Part shown: positions 7,848 to 17,325 of the stretch, piece after piece
Numbering within the stretch: position 1 is the first letter of the stretch
How the letters are laid out: the number at the start of each line of letters is the position of its first letter
NCBI GenBank assembly: GCA_024508725.1
Contig: JANINS010000002.1
Span: 185,481 to 249,480 of the forward strand
Reading direction: 5' to 3'
DNA: 64,000 nucleotides
DNA from: Chitinophagaceae bacterium
GTDB lineage: Bacteria; Bacteroidota; Bacteroidia; Chitinophagales; Chitinophagaceae
Made by a program: the position numbers and the translations under genes
The notes under the pieces: model-generated
What the model was told of the DNA's origin: nothing
What the model saw: the letters and a program-made list of their open reading frames with translations, nothing else
Database searches by the model: none

Positions 7848-9254
7848 TTAAAAAGGTGCAGTTAAGGAATGGATGTAATCATAGACATAACTTACCAGCC
7901 CCGTTGCAATGATGCCGATTATACAAACGTATAATGCAAGGCGTGGCATAAGTGGCATAGCAACTCTTTCGATAGGCTGTTCGTTTTTGTCCATAAAGAT
8001 CGCTTTCACAACTCGCAAATAATAATAGAAGGATATCACCATATTGAGAGCAGCGATGGTAATGAGCATCCAGTTTGCTTTTGCAGCACCAGCCATCAGC
8101 AAAAAGAATTTACCAAAGAATCCCGCTGTAGGAGGAACACCAGCTAAAGAAAACAAGGCAATGGTGAGTATCCATGCAAGAACAGGATTTGTTTTATAAA
8201 ATCCTTTATAATCACTGATGCTTTCTTTACCAGTGATAGCACTAACAAGGATTACTACTCCAAATGCAGCCAGGTTGCTGAAGATGTAAATTAATACGAA
8301 ATAGATCACTGAAGTTGAACCTAACTGTGAACTTCCGCTGATGCCGATCAATATAAAGCCAACCTGTGCTATTGATGAAAAAGCAAGGAAGCGTTTGAAA
8401 TTGTCTTGTCTTAAAGCAAAGAGATTACCGATGATGATAGTGAGCAATGATAAGAGGAATAACATATTATACCATGCACCTGCTAATGGTTTAAACACAG
8501 TATACAAAACAGAAACAAATACAAACAACACTGCTCCTTTGGAGATCACCGATAGATATGATGTTACGGCAACAGGAGCACCTTCATATACATCGGCAGT
8601 CCATAGATGAAATGGAACAACAGATATCTTGAACGCAAAGCCCGCCATTAATAATACAAAAGCAAATATCTGAAGATCGCTTCCATTCAATGCTGCAGGT
8701 AATTGTGAGAATATTAATGTTCCGGTGGTGCCGTATAACATTGACATGCCGAATAATAATAATCCTGAAGAAAATGCTGAAGAGATGATCAACTTCATCG
8801 CTGCTTCTGAGGACTGGCGTTTCGTAAGATCAAAATTTGCCACAGCAGCTAATGGAATGGTGGACAGTTCCAGGCCTAAGTAGAACATCAGCAGGTTGCC
8901 ACCACTGATCATGAAGAACATTCCAAGCAGAGTTGACAACAATAAAATATAAAACTCAGGAACATGTTTGTGCGTCTTGAGCCATGAGTAAGACTGCATT
9001 GAGATAATAAGCGTACCAAGACTTAAGATGTTCTTCTCTAATATCATCAAAGGATTCGTTCTGAACATTTCATTGAACAAAACGCCTTCACTGTTCCAGA
9101 AGAATCCTGCTACTACATTCAGGAGTAATAATGTATTTACAATATTCAGGAAGGTAACGTTGCTCCTGTCTTTCCCCAGTTTAAGAATAAGTAATATGAA
9201 TATGATGGCAACCACTGCCAATTCCTGTTTCATCAATAATAAAGCGTTCAACAT
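7848..9254 (-). CDS. nuoN: NADH-quinone oxidoreductase subunit N
   Basis: A 468-residue inner-membrane protein of the antiporter-like Mrp type with about 14 hydrophobic segments. Family features are FYLGLELSTIPL with the conserved Glu, FKISVVPFHLWTADVYEGAP with the broken-helix Lys and His, and FSLAGVPPTAGFFGKF near the C-terminus. NuoN carries one of the proton channels of complex I. It is the last nuo subunit, 10 nt downstream of nuoM. Length is normal for NuoN. Confidence 0.96.
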   Translation of the reverse strand: MLNALLLMKQELAVVAIIFILLILKLGKDRSNVTFLNIVNTLLLLNVVAGFFWNSEGVLFNEMFRTNPLMILEKNILSLGTLIISMQSYSWLKTHKHVPEFYILLLSTLLGMFFMISGGNLLMFYLGLELSTIPLAAVANFDLTKRQSSEAAMKLIISSAFSSGLLLFGMSMLYGTTGTLIFSQLPAALNGSDLQIFAFVLLMAGFAFKISVVPFHLWTADVYEGAPVAVTSYLSVISKGAVLFVFVSVLYTVFKPLAGAWYNMLFLLSLLTIIIGNLFALRQDNFKRFLAFSSIAQVGFILIGISGSSQLGSTSVIYFVLIYIFSNLAAFGVVILVSAITGKESISDYKGFYKTNPVLAWILTIALFSLAGVPPTAGFFGKFFLLMAGAAKANWMLITIAALNMVISFYYYLRVVKAIFMDKNEQPIERVAMPLMPRLALYVCIIGIIATGLVSYVYDYIHSLTAPF

Positions 9255-9264
9255 GGTCTTTCGT

Positions 9265-10746
9265 TTAAGGGATGATAACCTTTCCTAATTGCTGCATAAT
9301 TGTTTCTGTTCCCGGATTAATGAGCTGATTGATGAGAAAAGGAGCAATACCAATTACCAATATTCCTGCTATCAATAAACCGGCAGCCAATTTCTCATTC
9401 CAGGTAGCATCAGTGAGTTTTACATAACTGTCACTGATCGGTCCCATCACAGTTTTACCTGCAGCTCTTAAAATATATACAGCAGTTACAACAATGGAAG
9501 CACAAGCCAGAATTGTGGCGAGTCTGTACATCTTATCAGGATTTTGCCAGCTACTCATGAAGATGGTCATTTCGGCAACAAAGCCACTTAATCCCGGTAA
9601 GCCTAACGATGCAAAACCTGCAATTACGAAAACGGTAGAGATGAAAGGCGTTACTTTTAACAGTCCACCGAGTTTTGCAACTTCTCTTGTATGCGTTCTG
9701 CTATAGATCATTCCGATGGCAGCGAAGAAAAGTGCTGTCATTAATCCGTGTGATACCATCTGCAATACAGCGCCGTTGATCGATGTTTTTGTTAGCATAC
9801 CGATGCCGAGCAATACAAATCCACAGTGACTAACTGAAGAATACGCATTGATATATTTCAGGTCCTTCTGCATCATCGTAGCAAAAGCACCGTAGATGAT
9901 GGCTATAGTTGCAAGAAGGATGATGATCCCTGAATAGGCATGAGCTGCATCAGGCATTAAGAAAGTTGCCACTCGTAAACATCCATATCCACCAAGTTTC
10001 ATTGAGATGCCAGCAAGGAACATGGATGCTGCTGTTGGTGCAGATGAGTGACCATCAGGAACCCATGTATGAAATGGAAACAAAGCGGTGAATATTCCGA
10101 AACCGATGAATGCAAAAGGAAAGAAGAACTTTTGTACATCAACAGCAATCTGCATTTGAGATAGAGCCATGATATCGAAAGTGCCAGTGTTGAAATACAG
10201 TCCGGCTAATCCAACAAACACTAAAGCAGAACCAGCCATGAGCATCAGTGCAAGTTTCATGGCACTGTATTCTTTTTTGCCACTTCCCCAGATGCCGATC
10301 AATAAGAATTTTGGTATTACCGCAACTTCCAGGAAGAAGAATAATGTGAACAGATCGAGTGAGATGAAGAATCCATAAGCTCCTACGCTTAAAAATATCA
10401 GCAGGAAAAAGAATTCTTTGCTCAGCTTCTCTGTCGTCCACGAAACCAATACACCAGCAACTACCACAAAAGCTGTAAGCAGGATCATTGCTATAGAAAT
10501 GCCATCAACACCTATGTGATAATTAATGTTAAGAGGCTTGAACCAGGTATAGTTACTTTCAAACAACATCTTTGCGGTATTGCCTGACGAACGTTCCTGC
10601 CAATAATTGCTGAGTAATGTAAAAGAAAGTACCAACTGTGCTACAGAACCAATTAAGGAAACAGTTCTCACTTGCTTTAATCCTTTGCAGAACAACAATA
10701 TAATTGCTGTAACAAGAGGTAATATGATAAGCAATGACAAGTTCAT
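9265..10746 (-). CDS. nuoM: NADH-quinone oxidoreductase subunit M
   Basis: 493 residues and about 14 membrane segments. NuoM signatures are FFFLEVAVIPKFLLIGIWG (conserved Glu), FPFHTWVPDGHSSAPTAASM, and FASLGLPGLSGFVAEM. It forms a proton-pumping antiporter-like subunit of the membrane arm. The heptamer array at 10747-10837 begins directly before its ATG and fills the gap to nuoL. Confidence 0.96.
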   Translation of the reverse strand: MNLSLLIILPLVTAIILLFCKGLKQVRTVSLIGSVAQLVLSFTLLSNYWQERSSGNTAKMLFESNYTWFKPLNINYHIGVDGISIAMILLTAFVVVAGVLVSWTTEKLSKEFFFLLIFLSVGAYGFFISLDLFTLFFFLEVAVIPKFLLIGIWGSGKKEYSAMKLALMLMAGSALVFVGLAGLYFNTGTFDIMALSQMQIAVDVQKFFFPFAFIGFGIFTALFPFHTWVPDGHSSAPTAASMFLAGISMKLGGYGCLRVATFLMPDAAHAYSGIIILLATIAIIYGAFATMMQKDLKYINAYSSVSHCGFVLLGIGMLTKTSINGAVLQMVSHGLMTALFFAAIGMIYSRTHTREVAKLGGLLKVTPFISTVFVIAGFASLGLPGLSGFVAEMTIFMSSWQNPDKMYRLATILACASIVVTAVYILRAAGKTVMGPISDSYVKLTDATWNEKLAAGLLIAGILVIGIAPFLINQLINPGTETIMQQLGKVIIP

Positions 10747-10837
10747 AGTTTATAGTTTTGAGTTTTGAGTTTCTTAGGCTCAAAACGAATTCTTTTCTTC
10801 AATCAACTCTAAACTCCAGACTTAAAACTTTAAACTG
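10747..10837. repeat. inverted 7-nt periodic array, nuoM-nuoL spacer
   Basis: The left half consists of heptamers of form AGTTTNN (for example AGTTTTG twice). The right half consists of their complements (AACTNNA). Together they fill the whole intergenic gap and could fold into an imperfect hairpin of about 35 bp. The first unit abuts the nuoM start codon. Confidence 0.75.
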
Positions 10838-10840
10838 TTT

Positions 10841-12772
10841 TTATTTCCAGAGATAAATAAATACTGCAGCAAGGCCAATCGCACCACCAAAAAAGTATAA
10901 TGCATAGCTCTGTACTCTGCCTGATTGTATTCCTTTGATGAATTCTGATATTGCACCTGTGATAAGTGCAAGCAGATTCATAAATCCATCTACAATATTT
11001 CTGTCGATCCATGCAGCAGGTCTGCCTATAAGATTAAAGATTACTTTCTTAGTGATGAACAGGTACAATTCATCGATATAAAACTTCCTTGTTGCAGCTT
11101 TATAAAAGCCACCAAATGCCGCAGCAACTTTTGTTGGTCTTTCATTCTGTTTTTTGTACATACTCATTGCCACCAGGATTGCAGCCACAGCCAATCCAAC
11201 CGGCGCAATGGAGAAAGTCAGGTGCATTTCACTCAGGAACGGAACACCATCACTTGTTACATAATTTGCGAACGGGATAAATCCGGATCCAACTGCACAA
11301 GCTGTTAATATCACTAAAGGAAGTTTCATTGAAACAGTTCCTTCTCCATGATGTTCATTGTGCACATGTGCCGGTTTGTTCCAGAAGATGGAGAAGTACA
11401 AACGGAACATATAGAAAGCTGTTAATGCAGCAGTGAATAAAGCAATTCCGTAAACGATTTTGTTCGATTCAAATGCAGCTAATAATATTTCCTCTTTACT
11501 AAAGAATCCTGAGAATGGAGGGATGCCTGCAATTGCTAAACATGCCACAAGAAAAGCCAGGTGAGTTATTGGCATCAGCTTTCTCAGTCCACCCATGTCT
11601 TTCATTTCATTGCTGTGTACCAGGTGAATTACTGCACCAGCTCCAAGAAATAAAAGTGACTTAAAAAAAGCATGTGTAAACAAATGGAACATTGATCCCA
11701 TAAAACCTACACCTTCTTCACCACCATTTCCTGAAACACCCAGCGCAAACATCATATATCCGATCTGGCTCATCGTTGAATAAGCCAGTACTCTTTTGAT
11801 ATCTGTTTGTGTACATGCAATGATCGCAGCTATCAATGCTGAAGAAACACCCACCCATGTTACAATTTGCAATGCAGCAGGATCCATTGAAAAGATCGGG
11901 AAGAGTCTTGCTACTAAATACACACCGGCAACCACCATTGTTGCAGCATGTATCAATGCTGAAACAGGAGTTGGACCTTCCATAGCATCCGGTAACCAGA
12001 TGTGTAGAGGAAACATTGCTGATTTACCTGCACCACCAATGAAAATTAAAGTCAATCCCCATGTTAACATTGAAATGCCGAGGAAAGAGCCTGTTGTAAT
12101 GGCAATGAATTGGGTTGACTGAGTTGAAGTGAGCCTTTCTATGAGTGTTCCGAAATCTAAAGTACCTCCATAGAAGCCTAAGATCAAAATACCTATTAAG
12201 AAACCTAAGTCTGCAAATCGTGTAACGATGAATGCTTTCTTTGATGCAGCAACTGCAGAAGGTTTATCAAAATAATATCCGATCAGTAAATAAGAAGATG
12301 CACCAACCAATTCCCAGAAGATATAGATCTGGAAAATATTAGTTGAAAGCACCAGTCCTAACATGGAGAAAGTAAACAAACCAAGAAATGCATAATACGT
12401 AGCAAATCTTTCTTCACCTTTCATATAACCCAGGCTGAAGATGTGTACCATCAATGAAACAAAAGTCACAACCACGAGCATCATCACAGATATCGGATCA
12501 ATGATCGCTCCCATGTCTATTGAAACATTTGGGGCAAACTCCAACCAGGTATATTTGAATGCGGTGATTTTCTGGTAAACACCATTTACTTTTCCATCGA
12601 CAAAAAAATAATTATAAGCCGCATATAAACTCAACACTGTCGATGCCAGCAAAGCAGTTGTTCCAATTGCTCCGGATGAGGTTTTGAAATATTTTCTTCC
12701 AAACAATCCCAATACAACAAATGCAACTAATGGCAGAAGAGGTATCAGGAAGATATATTGATGGTATGTCAT
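10841..12772 (-). CDS. nuoL: NADH-quinone oxidoreductase subunit L
   Basis: A protein of about 643 residues with 15-16 membrane segments. NuoL signatures are FWELVGASSYLLIGYYF, SAMFPLHIWLPDAMEGPTPV and AIAGIPPFSGFFSKEEIL. The long C-terminal part would hold the lateral helix that runs along the membrane arm and couples the pumps. ATG 12772 was chosen over GTG 12778. The gene is followed by the heptamer array that separates it from nuoM. Length is typical. Confidence 0.96.
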   Translation of the reverse strand: MTYHQYIFLIPLLPLVAFVVLGLFGRKYFKTSSGAIGTTALLASTVLSLYAAYNYFFVDGKVNGVYQKITAFKYTWLEFAPNVSIDMGAIIDPISVMMLVVVTFVSLMVHIFSLGYMKGEERFATYYAFLGLFTFSMLGLVLSTNIFQIYIFWELVGASSYLLIGYYFDKPSAVAASKKAFIVTRFADLGFLIGILILGFYGGTLDFGTLIERLTSTQSTQFIAITTGSFLGISMLTWGLTLIFIGGAGKSAMFPLHIWLPDAMEGPTPVSALIHAATMVVAGVYLVARLFPIFSMDPAALQIVTWVGVSSALIAAIIACTQTDIKRVLAYSTMSQIGYMMFALGVSGNGGEEGVGFMGSMFHLFTHAFFKSLLFLGAGAVIHLVHSNEMKDMGGLRKLMPITHLAFLVACLAIAGIPPFSGFFSKEEILLAAFESNKIVYGIALFTAALTAFYMFRLYFSIFWNKPAHVHNEHHGEGTVSMKLPLVILTACAVGSGFIPFANYVTSDGVPFLSEMHLTFSIAPVGLAVAAILVAMSMYKKQNERPTKVAAAFGGFYKAATRKFYIDELYLFITKKVIFNLIGRPAAWIDRNIVDGFMNLLALITGAISEFIKGIQSGRVQSYALYFFGGAIGLAAVFIYLWK

Positions 12773-12788
12773 AATCACTTTTTTAATT

Positions 12789-12816
12789 AACTATTGACCA
12801 TTCATGATTCACCATT
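12789..12816. repeat. short 7-nt periodic array, nuoL-nuoK junction
   Basis: Four heptamers of the form NANNATT (for example CATGATT then CACCATT) run from the spacer across the nuoK stop codon. This is a one-handed, short member of the array family. Confidence 0.5.
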
Positions 12817-13123
12817 TCAGTTCAGTTGCGTCTTCTACATCTATTGATTTATGCGAACGATATAAATTGATAATGATCGCTATCGCTACTGCCGCTTCGG
12901 CTGCAGCAATAGTGATGATGAAGATGGTGAAGAATATTCCGTCAAGTTTTTCAGGGTATAGATATTTATTGAAAGCAACGAAGTTGATATTAACGCTGTT
13001 CAGGATGAGCTCAATACTCATAAGCATGGTGATCATGTTTCTCCTGGTAAAGAGTCCGTACATGCCGATGAAGAAGAGTGCTGTGCTTACAAATAATATA
13101 TGTGACAGTGGTATTGATGCCAT
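12809..13123 (-). CDS. nuoK: NADH-quinone oxidoreductase subunit K
   Basis: A protein of about 104 residues with three membrane helices. The conserved glutamate-bearing helix is SIELILNSVNINFVAF and the C-terminal helix is FFTIFIITIAAAEAAVAIAI. NuoK contributes two membrane glutamates to the E-channel of complex I. The ATG at 13123 is supported by an exact AGGAGG seven bases upstream; the upstream in-frame TTG (13138) would place that ribosome site inside the gene. It follows the nuoJ stop by 1 nt, so the two are probably translationally coupled. The last codons overlap a short heptamer array. Confidence 0.95.
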   Translation of the reverse strand: MASIPLSHILFVSTALFFIGMYGLFTRRNMITMLMSIELILNSVNINFVAFNKYLYPEKLDGIFFTIFIITIAAAEAAVAIAIIINLYRSHKSIDVEDATELKW

Positions 13124-13124
13124 G

Positions 13125-13727
13125 TTATACCTCCTCAACGATTTCAGGTTTGGAAATAATTGTTACCGTTCCGCCAGTCGTATGAACTTCAGTTTCAGTA
13201 ACCGATGCTTCAGCAGCTTTTTGTTCGGGTGATTTCATTGCAATCACGATACAACCGATCATCGCAGCCAACAATAACATACTTACTACTTCAAAAGGCA
13301 GAACATATCCATGATCTGTCGGACTTAACATTTGTCTGCCTATCTCTTTTATCGGAACATTGAAAGCCTGTGTAGAAGGAGTGAAACTGTATTCGTTAAT
13401 TAAGTTGTAGCTGAACCCGAACCCAAACAATGTAGCCAACGTTGAGAACAGTATCTTTCTCCAGTTGGTCTTAGGCATTTCTTTACCGCTGTTCTGGGTT
13501 AAGAATATGGAGAAGATGATCAACACAACGATACCGCCTACATAAACAATGATCTGTACTGCAGCAATGAATTCAACCTGCATCCAGAAATACATTGCTG
13601 CGATTCCAACCAGAGAAAACAGTAGCCATATTGCAGATCGGAATATTTTTCTTGTGGTTACTGCCAATACACCTGCTCCCAGGATGAAGGCAGCGATAGC
13701 GTAGAATATAATTGCAGATGCTTCCAT
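13125..13727 (-). CDS. nuoJ: NADH-quinone oxidoreductase subunit J
   Basis: 200 residues with five membrane segments in the first 165. The core motif AVQIIVYVGGIVVLIIFSIFL is the conserved pi-bulge helix of NuoJ that takes part in the coupling rearrangement. The C-terminal tail (about 35 residues, rich in Glu/Thr/Val) is soluble and longer than in E. coli. Its stop codon sits 1 nt before the nuoK ATG, and the nuoK ribosome site AGGAGG is inside the last codons. Confidence 0.94.
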   Translation of the reverse strand: MEASAIIFYAIAAFILGAGVLAVTTRKIFRSAIWLLFSLVGIAAMYFWMQVEFIAAVQIIVYVGGIVVLIIFSIFLTQNSGKEMPKTNWRKILFSTLATLFGFGFSYNLINEYSFTPSTQAFNVPIKEIGRQMLSPTDHGYVLPFEVVSMLLLAAMIGCIVIAMKSPEQKAAEASVTETEVHTTGGTVTIISKPEIVEEV

Positions 13728-13731
13728 TAAT

Positions 13732-13766
13732 AATTCAAAATTTAAAAGTCAAAATTCAAAATGCTA
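13732..13766. repeat. short 7-nt periodic array, nuoJ-nuoI spacer
   Basis: Five heptamers close to AATTCAA fill the spacer and reach the nuoI stop. One-handed member of the array family. Confidence 0.55.
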
Positions 13767-14240
13767 CTCAACACCTTCTCTTATTTTAGAACCTTCGTTA
13801 TTCAATGTCTTTAACAACTTGCTCCTGTCGAATACACTGTGCTCAAAATTGTTTCCCATTTTTATCGCACTTGTCGGACAAGCCTCCACACACAAGCCGC
13901 ACATCGTACACAATTCAAGATGATATACGAATGTGTCCAACGCTTTTTTCTTCTTTCCTTCAGGAGATATATCGAACTTGGTGATAACTTTTATCGTCGC
14001 ATTCGGACAAGCCAGTTCGCAAGCTGTACAACCGGTACATGCATGCTCATTGTTTTCATCGTGTGGCATGATCACTTCTCCACGAAAACGTTCAGCCATT
14101 TTCAAAGTATCCCTGTTGTCAGGATATTGTTCTGTAACGATCTCTTTCGGATGTGTGAAATAATATCCGGTTGTTTTCATGCCGGTCAGTAACGATTTTG
14201 CTGCCTTGTAAACATCCGATATGTAATCTTTTATAAACAT
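13764..14240 (-). CDS. nuoI: NADH-quinone oxidoreductase subunit I
   Basis: 158 residues with two 4Fe-4S motifs: CTGCTACELACPN and CTMCGLCVEACPTSAI, clusters N6a and N6b. It links the peripheral arm to NuoB and the N2 cluster. An N-terminal amphipathic segment (DYISDVYKAAKSLLTGM) attaches it to the membrane arm. Length is normal. The downstream gap to nuoJ is only 36 nt, but the upstream gap to nuoH is 264 nt and holds three repeat elements. Confidence 0.96.
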   Translation of the reverse strand: MFIKDYISDVYKAAKSLLTGMKTTGYYFTHPKEIVTEQYPDNRDTLKMAERFRGEVIMPHDENNEHACTGCTACELACPNATIKVITKFDISPEGKKKKALDTFVYHLELCTMCGLCVEACPTSAIKMGNNFEHSVFDRSKLLKTLNNEGSKIREGVE

Positions 14241-14298
14241 TGCTTAAAGCTTGTTGTTATTTTATTTAGCCAGCTTTCTGTTCTCTTCTCATCATTTC

Positions 14299-14317
14299 TT
14301 GTGTCACTCACTTGTAC
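14299..14317 (-). repeat. 19-nt dispersed element, variant core
   Basis: On the minus strand GTACAAGTGAGTGACACAA, identical to the copies at 2828 and 46291. It lies in the nuoI-nuoH spacer. Confidence 0.7.
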
Positions 14318-14346
14318 GTTCAGAACTTTATTGATCTGTTTAGTAG

Positions 14347-14423
14347 CGCAAAGAACGCTAAGGTGTTCGCAGAGGTCGCAAAGCCTCTTAGCGAACTTTG
14401 CGTAATCTTTGTGCTCTTTGCGT
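14347..14423. repeat. 77-nt heptamer array (CGCAAAG type), nuoI-nuoH spacer
   Basis: Eleven heptamers begin with CGCAAAG and end with its complement (TTTGCG). The array has overall dyad symmetry (CTTTGCG also occurs inside). A copy of the same length and layout lies at 59279-59355. Confidence 0.7.
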
Positions 14424-14450
14424 TACTTGTTGTCGAATAAAGAACTATCA

Positions 14451-14469
14451 GTACAAGAGTGCGACGCAA
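14451..14469 (+). repeat. 19-nt dispersed element, main core
   Basis: GTACAAGAGTGCGACGCAA, followed by AAAGCTAAATAGTA two bases later. The copy at 23471 shares the same downstream extension. It lies in the nuoI-nuoH spacer. Confidence 0.8.
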
Positions 14470-14504
14470 CCAAAGCTAAATAGTAGCACTACACTCTGCT
14501 CCAC

Positions 14505-15581
14505 TCAAAAATGCCAGCCTAATATCGCTATCATTGTTACTAATAAGAGGTTGAATAAACTTATAGGTAACAGGTATTTCCACTCTAAATTGAGTAACTG
14601 GTCAACTCTCAGTCTTGGGAAAGTCCACCTGAACCACATGATCAAAAAGATCAGGAAGAAAACTTTTCCGAAGAACCACACTGATGATGGAATGTAATCC
14701 ATGATATGATTGAAAGCTTGCCAGTTGCCAATGTGCAAAGGCATCCAACCACCTAAAAACAATGTTGCACCAATTGCACAAACGATAAATATGTTGATGT
14801 ATTCTGCCAGGAAGAATAAAGCGAACTTCATTCCTGAATATTCTGTATGAAATCCTGCAGTTAATTCTGATTCAGCTTCTGCAAGATCGAAAGGAGCCCT
14901 GTTGGTTTCTGCAGTAACCGCAATGATGAAAATGATGAATGCGATGATTGCTGGAATATGACCTTTGAATATCCACCAGCCATCGGCTTGTGATTGTACG
15001 ATCTCTGATATTTGTAAACTTCCTGTAAGTACAACAATAGTGAGTATTGCCAGACCTGCAGAAAGTTCATAGCTAACGATCTGTGCACCACTTCTCATTG
15101 CACCAAGCAAAGAATAGTTGTTGTTGCTAGCCCATCCTGCCATCAGGATTCCGATAACGCCTAAAGAAGAAACTGCAGTTACATATAACACGCCGATGTT
15201 GATGTCCCAGATCTGGAAGTTATTTGCATAAGCAATAGGAGCCAGCAACAACATTGCAACGATCATAACAATGTATGGCGCAAGGTTGAAGAGAAATTTA
15301 TCAGCACCATCTGGTGTTAACCCTTCTTTCACGATCAATTTCAAAGTATCTGCTGCAGTTTGCATAGATCCCCAGGGGCCAACTCTATTAGGTCCAAGAC
15401 GAACCTGCATTCTCGCCGCCACTTTTCTTTCCATCAATACCAATACAAGACCTAATACAGCAAACAATGCGATGGCGAGTAATATCACGATCACACATTG
15501 AGCAATCAAAGCACCTGTTGCACCAAGGTTTGCACTAAGCCATACTTGTATTGAATCTGTTATGCTTTTTAAACTAAACAT
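14505..15581 (-). CDS. nuoH: NADH-quinone oxidoreductase subunit H
   Basis: 358 residues with eight or nine membrane helices. Core signatures are QVRLGPNRVGPWG, ELSAGLAIL, and AETNRAPFDLAEAESELTAGF. NuoH forms the quinone-binding chamber together with NuoB and NuoD and carries the acidic funnel to the membrane arm. It lies 97 nt downstream of nuoD, where other bacteria place nuoE, nuoF and nuoG; that gap holds no coding sequence. Confidence 0.96.
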   Translation of the reverse strand: MFSLKSITDSIQVWLSANLGATGALIAQCVIVILLAIALFAVLGLVLVLMERKVAARMQVRLGPNRVGPWGSMQTAADTLKLIVKEGLTPDGADKFLFNLAPYIVMIVAMLLLAPIAYANNFQIWDINIGVLYVTAVSSLGVIGILMAGWASNNNYSLLGAMRSGAQIVSYELSAGLAILTIVVLTGSLQISEIVQSQADGWWIFKGHIPAIIAFIIFIIAVTAETNRAPFDLAEAESELTAGFHTEYSGMKFALFFLAEYINIFIVCAIGATLFLGGWMPLHIGNWQAFNHIMDYIPSSVWFFGKVFFLIFLIMWFRWTFPRLRVDQLLNLEWKYLLPISLFNLLLVTMIAILGWHF

Positions 15582-15600
15582 CTTACATGTTTTTATGTTG

Positions 15601-15670
15601 AACGCTGATCTTTATGATGGTTATGATTCACACTGATCATAAATTATCTTAATCATCAGCGTCATCTGCG
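15601..15670. repeat. inverted repeat array, nuoH-nuoD spacer
   Basis: The segment starts with AACGCTGATC and ends with ATCAGCGTCATCTGCGTT, so its ends are complementary. The inner part can be read in heptamers, with weaker periodicity than the AGTTTNN arrays. It fills the gap where nuoEFG would be expected. Confidence 0.5.
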
Positions 15671-15678
15671 TTCCATTC

Positions 15679-16821
15679 TTATCTATCAATATCCGGAATC
15701 ACTAAATCCAATGTTCCCATTGTTGCCATCAGGTCACCGATCTTACTACCTCTTGAAATATGATCCAATGCAGAAAGATTAGAGAATCCTGGTGAACGGA
15801 ATTTAATTCTATAAGGAGTAGTCCCACCTTCACTCACAATGTAAACTCCTAATTCTCCTCTGGCTGTTTCAACTCTTGTATAGAATTCTCCCTTTGGTGG
15901 TTTCAACACAGCTTTTGTTTTAGCCTGGAATTCACCTTCAGGAATATTATCAATCAGTTGTTCGATGATGCTAATGGATTGTCTCATCTCTTTCACACGA
16001 ACCAGATAACGGGCAAAAGAATCACCTGCAGTTTCCAATACTTCATCAAACTGAACCTGGTTATATATATCGTAAGGAGCAATTTTTCTAATGTCGCTTT
16101 TTACTCCGCTACCCCTTGCAACAGGTCCGCTGCAACCGTAAGAAATCGCATCTTCAGGTGAGAGATATCCAACATTTTTCAGTCTGTTCTGGAAGATTAC
16201 ATTGCCGGTAACAAGGTCATCGTATTCGTCAACATTCTTCTTAAACAGCTTGATGAAATCTTTTACTCTCTGTTGAAAGTTCGGATGAATATCAGCCATC
16301 ACACCACCAGGTACCATGTAGTTCATCGTTAATCTTGCACCACATGTTTCTTCCATAATATCGGTGATGGTTTCTCTTTCACGGAAAGCGTAGAAGAAAG
16401 GAGTGAAGGCACCCACATCCATTGCCAAAGCTCCCCACCATAACTCATGAGAGGCGATTCTTGTTAGTTCATCTAATATTACTCTTATGTATTGTGCTCT
16501 TTGTGGAACTTCGATCTGCATCGCTTTTTCAACAGCCATGGCACATGCATGATTGTTGATGTGAGCTGAGAGATAATCCATCCTGCTTGTTACATAAATG
16601 AATTGCCTGTAAGTAAGGCTTTCGCACATTTTCTCTATGGAGCGATGGATATATCCGAGATGCGGTTCTATTTTTTTGATTGTCTCACCATTCAACGTAA
16701 TAACCAGGTGAAGCACACCATGTGTTGCAGGATGTTGCGGACCAACATTGATCACTAACTCGCCTTCACCATTCAGCAGTGATGTAGAAGTTTCTTTTAG
16801 TATTTGAGTCTCTGTGTACAT
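15679..16821 (-). CDS. nuoD: NADH-quinone oxidoreductase subunit D
   Basis: A protein of about 380 residues of the 49-kDa/hydrogenase-large-subunit family. Landmarks are NVGPQHPATHGVLHL with the quinone-site His, HLGYIHRSIEKM, and the C-terminal RIKFRSPGFSNLSAL. With NuoB it forms the quinone reduction site near cluster N2. It is separate from NuoC, unlike the fused NuoCD of enterobacteria. ATG 16821 was chosen over an in-frame TTG at 16830. Confidence 0.96.
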   Translation of the reverse strand: MYTETQILKETSTSLLNGEGELVINVGPQHPATHGVLHLVITLNGETIKKIEPHLGYIHRSIEKMCESLTYRQFIYVTSRMDYLSAHINNHACAMAVEKAMQIEVPQRAQYIRVILDELTRIASHELWWGALAMDVGAFTPFFYAFRERETITDIMEETCGARLTMNYMVPGGVMADIHPNFQQRVKDFIKLFKKNVDEYDDLVTGNVIFQNRLKNVGYLSPEDAISYGCSGPVARGSGVKSDIRKIAPYDIYNQVQFDEVLETAGDSFARYLVRVKEMRQSISIIEQLIDNIPEGEFQAKTKAVLKPPKGEFYTRVETARGELGVYIVSEGGTTPYRIKFRSPGFSNLSALDHISRGSKIGDLMATMGTLDLVIPDIDR

Positions 16822-16860
16822 GGGCTTCAACTTCAGTATTCGTTATTCTTTCTTCTGTTC

Positions 16861-17313
16861 TCAGAGTTTGATCATATTGATCGGGTCTTCGAAATCTTTT
16901 CTCAATGGATAACCTTGGAATCCATCCTCAAGTATCAAGGTTCTCAGATCAGGATGATTCAAGAATGTCACTCCAAACATTTCATATACTTCTCTTTCAT
17001 GAAACTCAGCCGTTCTCCAGATGTCTGAAACTGTTTCCACTTCAGGGTCGTTCCTGTCCAGCTTCACTTTTATAACGATATTCAGACCTCTGTTTTGAGA
17101 AGAGGAGAGATGATAAACAGTTGTGAGATGTGTTTTCCAATCAACGCAGGTTAAACAAAACAGGTAATCAAATTGGAATCTTGAATTCCTCAGCATTGAT
17201 GCAAAAGGGTGAAACTCATTTGCGGCAATATTCACATTCAGCCATTCACCTGTTTCTTCGAACGTGGCATTTGGCTGAATTTCGCTGATATACTGTTTGA
17301 TGTCTTCGGTCAT
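16861..17313 (-). CDS. nuoC: NADH-quinone oxidoreductase subunit C
   Basis: 150 residues of the 30-kDa subunit family. Core signature FHEREVYEMFGVTFLNHPDL, then the C-terminal LRKDFEDPI. It is a structural subunit of the quinone module with no cofactor. It is not fused to NuoD, which starts 39 nt downstream. Confidence 0.95.
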   Translation of the reverse strand: MTEDIKQYISEIQPNATFEETGEWLNVNIAANEFHPFASMLRNSRFQFDYLFCLTCVDWKTHLTTVYHLSSSQNRGLNIVIKVKLDRNDPEVETVSDIWRTAEFHEREVYEMFGVTFLNHPDLRTLILEDGFQGYPLRKDFEDPINMIKL

Positions 17314-17325
17314 ATAAATGTTTTG

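Noticed and set aside
15582-15678. Remnant of nuoE, nuoF or nuoG between nuoD and nuoH
   Set aside because: The 97-nt gap holds only an inverted repeat, and none of its frames resembles those subunits.
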